Source: Acidobacteriaceae bacterium (GTDB taxonomy: Bacteria; Acidobacteriota; Terriglobia; Terriglobales; Acidobacteriaceae). From it: DNA of 5,890 nt. Position 1 is the first letter of the stretch. Every line of letters begins with the position of its first letter. The notes under the pieces are model-generated. The model was not told the origin of the DNA. It did no database searches and saw only the letters and a list, made by a program, of their open reading frames with translations. A program made the position numbers and the translations under genes. This document shows positions 1 to 5,890 of this stretch, one piece after another. The DNA lies in the NCBI GenBank assembly GCA_009781125.1, contig WQYS01000166.1:1-5890 (forward strand). The letters run 5' to 3'.

Positions 1-146
1 CCCCGCTCCTCGATCAGGTAGGCGATGCGGTGCGTAATGACGCGCGTCTTGCCGCTGCCGGCTCCGGCCAGCAGCAGCACCGGCCCATCGACCGTCGTGA
101 TCCCCTCCTGCTGCTGAGGATTCATGTTCTCTAACAGATGACTCAA
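1..146 (-). CDS. pcrA: UvrD/PcrA-type ATP-dependent DNA helicase, N-terminal part (cut by window edge)
   Basis: This is the first 48 codons of a superfamily 1A 3'-5' DNA helicase, the family that unwinds DNA during nucleotide excision and mismatch repair and clears replication obstacles in the cytoplasm. Seen directly: the N-terminus reads [16 protein letters not shown], the usual 'LNPxQ' Q-motif region of PcrA/UvrD, followed by [20 protein letters not shown], with the Walker A loop AGAGSGKT at residues 27-34 and the motif Ia lead-in after it. I chose the TTG at 144-146 over the in-frame ATG at 123-125 because the seven residues SHLLENM belong to the family N-terminus and because an AAGGAG lies 9 nt upstream. 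The remaining roughly 700 residues lie outside the window, so PcrA, UvrD and Rep cannot be fully separated; PcrA/UvrD fits best. It is divergent from the LOG gene at 369. Confidence 0.9.
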   Translation of the reverse strand, partial: MSHLLENMNPQQQEGITTVDGPVLLLAGAGSGKTRVITHRIAYLIEER

Positions 147-155
147 GCGGCCCTG

Positions 156-161
156 CTCCTT
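156..161 (-). promoter_or_regulatory. Ribosome binding site deciding the TTG start of the helicase
   Basis: On the minus strand this reads AAGGAG, 9 nt before the TTG at 146-144. The later ATG at 125-123 has no comparable site at a useful distance, so this element favours TTG initiation. Confidence 0.75.
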
Positions 162-207
162 GATCCATTTTAGATGTGCGCGCGAATTCGTCCCGTCCAC
201 AAATGAC

Positions 208-343
208 CGGGTGCCCCATCCTGAGGTCGCCGCGGCGACCGAAGGGTGGGAAAGTAGGATGCCCAATCAACCATTTTCCCGAACAGTTGTGAGTTGAACA
301 GTTAACTTTCCCACCCTTCGCTACGCTCAGGGCGGGGCACCCG
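208..343. repeat. Intergenic inverted-repeat element 1 (GGGTGCCCCATCC / AAGGGTGGGAAAGT type)
   Basis: Two nested inverted repeats are visible. The outer arms 208-225 and 326-343 match at 16 of 18 bases. The inner arms 240-255 and 305-320 match perfectly over 16 bases. The left arm additionally carries a perfect 16-bp palindrome at 225-240 (GGTCGCCG/CGGCGACC), which the right arm replaces with five bases (321-325). The 49-nt loop (256-304) holds a short direct repeat GAACAGTT at 281-288 and 296-303. The element contains no gene and could fold as a long hairpin in DNA or RNA. I infer that it is a dispersed, non-autonomous repeat of the kind common in Acidobacteriaceae. It ends only 25 bp before the LOG start codon. 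Confidence 0.8.
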
Positions 344-368
344 GGCTTCCTCTGCTAGCTTTAATACT

Positions 369-917
369 GTGATCCGAAATGTAACTGTATTCTGCGCCTC
401 CGCCAGCGGACAGAACCCTCTTTACACGGAAGCGGCCTCTGCGCTCGGACGCGCCTTAGCCGAGCGCAAGATTGGCCTCGTCTATGGCGGCTCCAACATA
501 GGCCTGATGCAGGCCCTCGCCGATGCAGCGCTCGCAGCCAAAGGCCGTGTCGTGGGCGTGATTCCGGAGATTCTGGTCAACCATGAAGTCGCTCATCGCG
601 GCATCGACGAGCTGCACATCACCGACACCATGCACACGCGCAAGGCCATGATGGGCGAGAAGGCCGACGCCTTCATCGCGCTTCCGGGCGGATTCGGAAC
701 TCTCGAAGAATTATTTGAGGTGCTCGCCTGGCAGACGCTGAAGCTGCACTCGAAGCCGATCATTCTGCTCAACATCAACGGCTATTACGACCGTCTGCTC
801 GCCTTCCTCGACCACACAGTCGCCGAGGGAATGCTCAAGCCAAAGAGCCGCGAAATCATCCTGGTCGCCTCTACCGTTGAAGAAGCCCTTACGCTTCTAG
901 GTAGGCCAAGCCTTTAG
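369..917 (+). CDS. LOG family protein (cytokinin riboside 5'-monophosphate phosphoribohydrolase-like)
   Basis: This 182-aa cytosolic enzyme belongs to the LOG/TIGR00730 family. Characterised members hydrolyse the N-glycosidic bond of nucleoside 5'-monophosphates (AMP or cytokinin ribotides), releasing the base and ribose 5-phosphate; the bacterial substrate is often unknown. Visible signatures are the N-terminal Rossmann strand VTVFCASASG (residues 5-14), the YGGSNIGLM turn (39-47), the Arg-Lys pair in MHTRKAMM (91-92) and the catalytic PGGFGTLEE motif (106-114, Glu114 being the conserved acid). Length is typical. The start is GTG at 369; the protein aligns with family N-termini from here, and no upstream start is better. 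There is no Shine-Dalgarno sequence before it, which is odd. The last seven codons (LLGRPSL) and the TAG stop lie inside repeat element 2, so the C-terminus looks remodelled by that insertion. A plant-hormone role is not implied. Confidence 0.9.
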   Translation: MIRNVTVFCASASGQNPLYTEAASALGRALAERKIGLVYGGSNIGLMQALADAALAAKGRVVGVIPEILVNHEVAHRGIDELHITDTMHTRKAMMGEKADAFIALPGGFGTLEELFEVLAWQTLKLHSKPIILLNINGYYDRLLAFLDHTVAEGMLKPKSREIILVASTVEEALTLLGRPSL

Positions 918-1070
918 GCTTGGCTTCTCATCAGCCACACCGAATTGGGCCTTTAGGCCCTGGGATATGCCCTCTTTCCAATTTAGAAGAGAGCATACCC
1001 CAGGGGTTAAAACCCCCGTTCTGAGGTTGAATTAAGAAGCCAAGCCTAAAGGCTTGGCCTACCTAGAAGC
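893..1070. repeat. Inverted-repeat element 2 with perfect 36-bp terminal arms and nested hairpins
   Basis: The arms 893-928 and 1035-1070 are exact reverse complements over 36 bp, separated by 106 bp. Each arm is itself a hairpin: GCCAAGCC-TTTA-GGCTTGGC at 905-924 and its counterpart in arm two. The interior adds a GGGCC-TTTA-GGCCC hairpin (947-960), a longer imperfect stem pairing 958-977 with 986-1005, and a GGGGTT-AA-AACCCC hairpin (1003-1016). The core CCTTTAGG or its complement recurs at 911-918, 950-957 and 1045-1052. No obvious target-site duplication flanks the element and it carries no transposase. It sits between the convergent LOG and DUF971 genes, so its hairpins could act as a bidirectional terminator, though no clear T-tract follows them. 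I infer a REP/MITE-like dispersed element. Confidence 0.85.
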
Positions 1071-1102
1071 AAAACCGACTTGTTGAATTGGAGGAGATTA
1101 CT

Positions 1103-1504
1103 TCAGCCTTTGGCTTTGCACGCCTCGCACTGGCAGACGCGGCGCAGGTAATCCCAGGAGTAGATTCCGCTCTCGTGGCCGTCGCTCCATTTGAACTTCA
1201 TGGCGTACTTCCCTACCGGAGTCACCTCGACCGGATGCACTGGCGGCTCGTAGAGCGCCAGCAGCGGCTTCGGCTTCGCTTCGCCGGGCTTGCGGCCGCT
1301 TCCGGCTCGCTCCTCGACGCAGGTCGCGCACGGACACGCATGACGCAGCCACACGAAGCTCCACTGGCTGGCGTGGCCGTCCTTCCACTCCACAGCGACG
1401 CCGGAGCCATCCGACTTCATGACGCGCACCTTCTTGGGAGTCACCGCATCGGCAGGCAAAGGCTGCTCCTCCGCCGACTCGCGCCGTGCCTGTTCCTCGC
1501 TCAT
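1103..1504 (-). CDS. DUF971 / GBBH-like N-terminal domain protein with two CxCxxC motifs
   Basis: This 133-aa protein belongs to the DUF971 family (gamma-butyrobetaine hydroxylase-like N-terminal domain), a small zinc-binding module also found fused to Mrp/ApbC-type Fe-S carriers such as plant HCF101. The stand-alone function is not established. After a charged 20-residue leader come W40-KDGH44, LRHACPCATC (53-62), a Lys/Pro/Gly-rich linker (66-80), VGKYAMKFKWSDGH (97-110), GIYSWDYLRR (113-122) and CQCEAC (124-129). In GBBH the zinc is held by a CxCxxC plus a His in the downstream W-x-D-x-H strand, which here would be Cys57, Cys59, Cys62 and His110. The second CxCxxC is extra compared with the family pattern I know. 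I chose the ATG at 1502-1504 because AAGGA lies 9 nt upstream; an in-frame ATG at 1526-1528 has no such site and lies about where transcription should begin. No signal peptide is visible, so it is presumably cytosolic. Confidence 0.88.
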   Translation of the reverse strand: MSEEQARRESAEEQPLPADAVTPKKVRVMKSDGSGVAVEWKDGHASQWSFVWLRHACPCATCVEERAGSGRKPGEAKPKPLLALYEPPVHPVEVTPVGKYAMKFKWSDGHESGIYSWDYLRRVCQCEACKAKG

Positions 1505-1513
1505 ACACCGGAT

Positions 1514-1518
1514 TCCTT
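1514..1518 (-). promoter_or_regulatory. Ribosome binding site deciding the DUF971 start
   Basis: The minus strand reads AAGGA here, 9 nt before the ATG at 1504. The alternative ATG at 1528 lies upstream of this site and lacks one of its own. Confidence 0.65.
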
Positions 1519-1531
1519 CGTGGCTCATATT

Positions 1532-1540
1532 TATATTGTA
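1532..1540. promoter_or_regulatory. Overlapping divergent -10 boxes for DUF971 (minus) and SDR (plus)
   Basis: On the minus strand, TACAAT at 1540-1535 is a good -10 box that would start transcription near 1528 and leave a leader of about 24 nt containing the AAGGA site. On the plus strand, TATATT at 1532-1537 could start transcription near 1544, about 30 nt before the SDR ATG. The two boxes share bases 1535-1537. I see no convincing -35 for either, so this is a candidate only. Confidence 0.4.
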
Positions 1541-1574
1541 GCGACAGGACGAAATCTGCTTTACCGTATGAAAC

Positions 1575-2315
1575 ATGGGAACAATCGCAACACAGCTTGG
1601 CCAGCTTGTTAACAAGACAGCCATCGTGACCGGAGCCAGCTCCGGCATTGGCCGCGCGACGGCGCTCGCGCTGGCCCGCCAGGGAGCGAACGTAGTCGTC
1701 ACCGCGCGGCGCGAAGACCGGCTGCGCGCCTTGGTGAGCGAGATCGAGGAACTCGGCCCGGCAGCGGCGCTTCACGCGGGCGACGCCAGCGATGACGCCA
1801 CCGCGCGCCAGACCATCGCGCTGGCCATCGCTGAGTTTGGCCGCATCGACATCCTCATCAACAACGCCGGAGCCGGAAACTACAAGAACCTCGTCGATAC
1901 CACCGTCGAAGACTACGACGAGCTGATGGACGTGAACATGAAATCAGGTTTCCTGTTCACGCGCCACGCCGTGCCTGTGATGATGAAGCAGCAGAGCGGC
2001 ACCATCCTCTTCATCTCGTCGGTAGCGGGATTACAAGGCGCTGCGGGCGAGAGCGTTTACTGCGCGGCAAAGTTCGCTCAGGTAGGCTTCGCGCAGTCGC
2101 TGGACGCCGAACTGCGCAAGCACAACATCAAGGTGGGAGTTCTCTGCCCAGGTGGAACCAAAACGGAGTTCGCCATCGGACGCGGCCGCAGCGAAGAATC
2201 CGTCCGCGATTCGCGCATGATGCAACCTGCCGAGGTCGCAGACGCCATTGTCTTCACCTGTCTGCTGCCGCCGAACGTGCGCATTCCGCAGATGACGGTG
2301 CGGCACATGGGCTAG
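1575..2315 (+). CDS. Short-chain dehydrogenase/reductase (SDR) family oxidoreductase, FabG-like classical type
   Basis: This 246-aa cytosolic protein has the single Rossmann-fold domain of classical SDRs, which interconvert alcohols and ketones with NAD(P)H. Visible motifs, in order, are TGASSGIG (19-26, cofactor loop), TARR at the end of beta-2 (43-46), GDASD (69-73, adenine contact), NNAG (96-99), Asn121 in VNMKSG, Ser149 in FISSVAG, the catalytic YCAAK (Tyr162, Lys166) and the CPGG turn (191-194). The full Asn-Ser-Tyr-Lys tetrad is present, so the enzyme should be active. The two arginines after beta-2 suggest NADP(H) preference. The substrate cannot be read from the sequence; fabG-like 3-oxoacyl-ACP reductase or a general carbonyl reductase are both possible, and the lone location (not in a fatty-acid cluster) argues against housekeeping FabG. 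The ATG at 1575 is forced, as an in-frame TGA lies at 1569-1571. No clear Shine-Dalgarno precedes it. Confidence 0.93.
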   Translation: MGTIATQLGQLVNKTAIVTGASSGIGRATALALARQGANVVVTARREDRLRALVSEIEELGPAAALHAGDASDDATARQTIALAIAEFGRIDILINNAGAGNYKNLVDTTVEDYDELMDVNMKSGFLFTRHAVPVMMKQQSGTILFISSVAGLQGAAGESVYCAAKFAQVGFAQSLDAELRKHNIKVGVLCPGGTKTEFAIGRGRSEESVRDSRMMQPAEVADAIVFTCLLPPNVRIPQMTVRHMG

Positions 2316-2343
2316 TGCATTATCCAAGCAGATGTGCCCTTTT

Positions 2344-2453
2344 GAATTGTCATCCCGAACGGAGTGAGGGACCTGCTTTTACTTCTGGCGCCACAAACAT
2401 CTACGATGCGGAGAAAAAAAGCAGGTTCCTCGTTTCACTCGGAATGACAATTC
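2344..2453. repeat. Inverted-repeat element 3 between convergent SDR and gyrB
   Basis: The 37-bp arms 2344-2380 and 2417-2453 are reverse complements at 30 of 37 positions, separated by a 36-bp loop. The arms carry the sequence TGTCATCCCGAACGGAGTGA followed by GGGACCTGC, which I recognise as a dispersed intergenic repeat style in Acidobacteriota (from memory, not searched). The two inner ends are T-rich and A-rich (GCTTTT at 2375-2380, an A run at 2414-2420), so transcripts from either side could form a large hairpin. It lies 28 bp past the SDR stop and 38 bp past the gyrB stop, a position suited to two-way transcription termination. There is no open reading frame in it. Confidence 0.8.
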
Positions 2454-2491
2454 AGGAGGACATACCAATCTGGATATCGCTCTAATGTCCG

Positions 2492-5441
<2,950 letters not shown>

Positions 5442-5516
5442 GCGGGAGTAGCTCAGTGGTAGAGTGCTACCTTGCCAAGGTAGATGTCGCGGGTTCGACC
5501 CCCGTCTCCCGCTCCA
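5442..5516 (+). tRNA. tRNA-Gly (anticodon GCC)
   Basis: A full cloverleaf is visible. The acceptor stem GCGGGAG (5442-5448) pairs with CTCCCGC (5506-5512), followed by discriminator T5513 and an encoded CCA (5514-5516). The D-arm contains AGCTCAGTGGTAGAGT. The anticodon stem CTACC/GGTAG (5467-5471, 5479-5483) encloses the loop TTGCCAA with anticodon GCC at 5474-5476. A 5-nt variable loop (5484-5488) precedes the T-arm GCGGG-TTCGACC-CCCGT (5489-5505). It decodes the glycine codons GGC and GGU. No rho-independent terminator is evident before the IS110 remnant that follows within about 10 bases. Confidence 0.97.
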
Positions 5517-5523
5517 ATCCTTT

Positions 5524-5807
5524 CAACAACTTAGGCCGTCGCCGCAGGATGTTATGCACGTACCTGCTGCGCCTCAAGGCGACCAGCATCGTCCACGCAT
5601 GTACTAGAGCGTCCCGCAACCGATCAGGTTCAAATCCTGCTGTCATTTCGGGCTGCCTCAAACTGTTTCCGTAAACTCTTTTCTGTGGCCGGAACGTGGC
5701 CTTCTTCGATTAAATCTCCGTCTTGACTCAACATGCAGTAGTAACTCTTGTGGTCTCCCAGATCTAACTCTATGGTCTCTATGGTGATCGCTGGCCTTGC
5801 TCTTCAA
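5524..5807 (-). pseudogene. Decayed IS110-family transposase remnant
   Basis: The minus strand encodes ITIETIELDLGDHKSYYCML followed by SQDGDLIEEGHVPATEKSLR (frame open 5803-5633, TGA at 5632-5630), which matches the N-terminal pattern of IS110-type DEDD recombinases: a beta strand ending in the catalytic-Asp 'DLGD', then 'C.L...G..IEEG.V.T....LR..F'. The likely true start, TTG-AAG-AGC-AAG-GCC at 5807, is in another frame, so a frameshift lies near 5793. After 'SRI' the conserved 'ALEVGTHS' region is missing. A different frame continues with DRLRDALVHAWTMLV (5622-5578), resembling the 'RDxLVxARTxLV' segment found about 100 residues later in intact members. So a frameshift and an internal deletion are both inferred. 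The exact 3' limit is uncertain; recognisable similarity fades after about 5578. It cannot encode an active recombinase. Confidence 0.6.
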
Positions 5808-5890
5808 ATCTGGATAATTAAACCTGGAGTATATTAGATCAGCTGGCTACTTGAAGGCCCAGAGAACACACTGACAGCGTAGAGTCTGTA

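Noticed and set aside
167..172. TAAAAT on the minus strand as a -10 box for the helicase
   Set aside because: Transcription would begin around 160, inside the AAGGAG ribosome binding site, and there is no -35 box at the right distance.
1088..1612. A 174-codon plus-strand open frame over the DUF971 gene
   Set aside because: It is a shadow of the DUF971 gene, whose DGH and CxCxxC motifs and ribosome binding site are on the minus strand. The frame also overlaps the SDR start.
1505..1702. N-terminal extension of the DUF971 protein up to 1702 or to the ATG at 1528
   Set aside because: The extension would overlap the SDR cofactor motif region and lacks family similarity. The ATG at 1504 has the AAGGA site, and the -10 box at 1535-1540 would start the transcript near 1528.
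5615..5645. A tRNA T-arm look-alike (CAGG-TTCAAAT-CCTG) suggesting a tRNA fragment or att site
   Set aside because: No matching acceptor, D-arm or anticodon arm can be found around it, and it sits at the deletion junction of the transposase remnant, where it can arise by chance. A tRNA scan with a fragment model would settle it.
5467..5661. A 64-codon minus-strand frame ending across the tRNA
   Set aside because: Its end 'GVEPATSTLAR' is the well-known artefact of translating a tRNA gene antisense. The middle part is used only as evidence for the IS110 remnant.
5456..5674. A 72-codon plus-strand frame starting inside tRNA-Gly
   Set aside because: It begins within the tRNA and runs through the decayed transposase on the opposite strand, with no coding features of its own.

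Overview
The window reads as a chromosomal housekeeping stretch from a moderately GC-rich bacterium. It is most likely an Acidobacteriota member of the Acidobacteriaceae/Terriglobia type. That placement is inference: it rests on the style of the GyrB sequence and on intergenic inverted repeats with cores such as GGGTGCCCCATCC and TGTCATCCCGAACGGAGTGA, which I associate with those genomes. No search was run.

Layout from left to right. (1) Minus strand, 1-146: the first 48 codons of a UvrD/PcrA-type DNA helicase, cut by the window edge, with a TTG start. (2) 208-343: an inverted-repeat element in the divergent spacer. (3) Plus strand, 369-917: a LOG-family nucleoside 5'-monophosphate phosphoribohydrolase. 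(4) 893-1070: a second element, bounded by perfect 36-bp inverted repeats, which supplies the end of the LOG reading frame. (5) Minus strand, 1103-1504: a small DUF971 (GBBH-like N-terminal domain) protein with two DGH/CxCxxC half-sites. (6) 1505-1574: a compact divergent promoter region. (7) Plus strand, 1575-2315: a classical short-chain dehydrogenase/reductase. (8) 2344-2453: a third, different inverted repeat between convergent genes. (9) Minus strand, 2492-5104: complete gyrB (870 aa). (10) 5105-5441: the gyrB leader region and the tRNA promoter. (11) 5442-5516: tRNA-Gly(GCC) with encoded CCA. (12) 5524-5807, minus strand: a decayed IS110-family transposase remnant. (13) 5808-5890: nothing I can name.

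The genes are mostly single units in alternating orientation and do not form an operon, so there is little functional coupling beyond housekeeping roles (DNA repair helicase, nucleotide salvage or clean-up, a redox enzyme, DNA supercoiling, translation). I see no defence system, biosynthetic cluster, CRISPR array or phage module. The most unusual features are the three unrelated inverted-repeat elements filling three consecutive gene borders, the pseudo-symmetric cysteine/histidine layout of the DUF971 protein, a Glu in place of the usual Asp at a drug-pocket position of GyrB, and the IS110 scar beside the tRNA gene.
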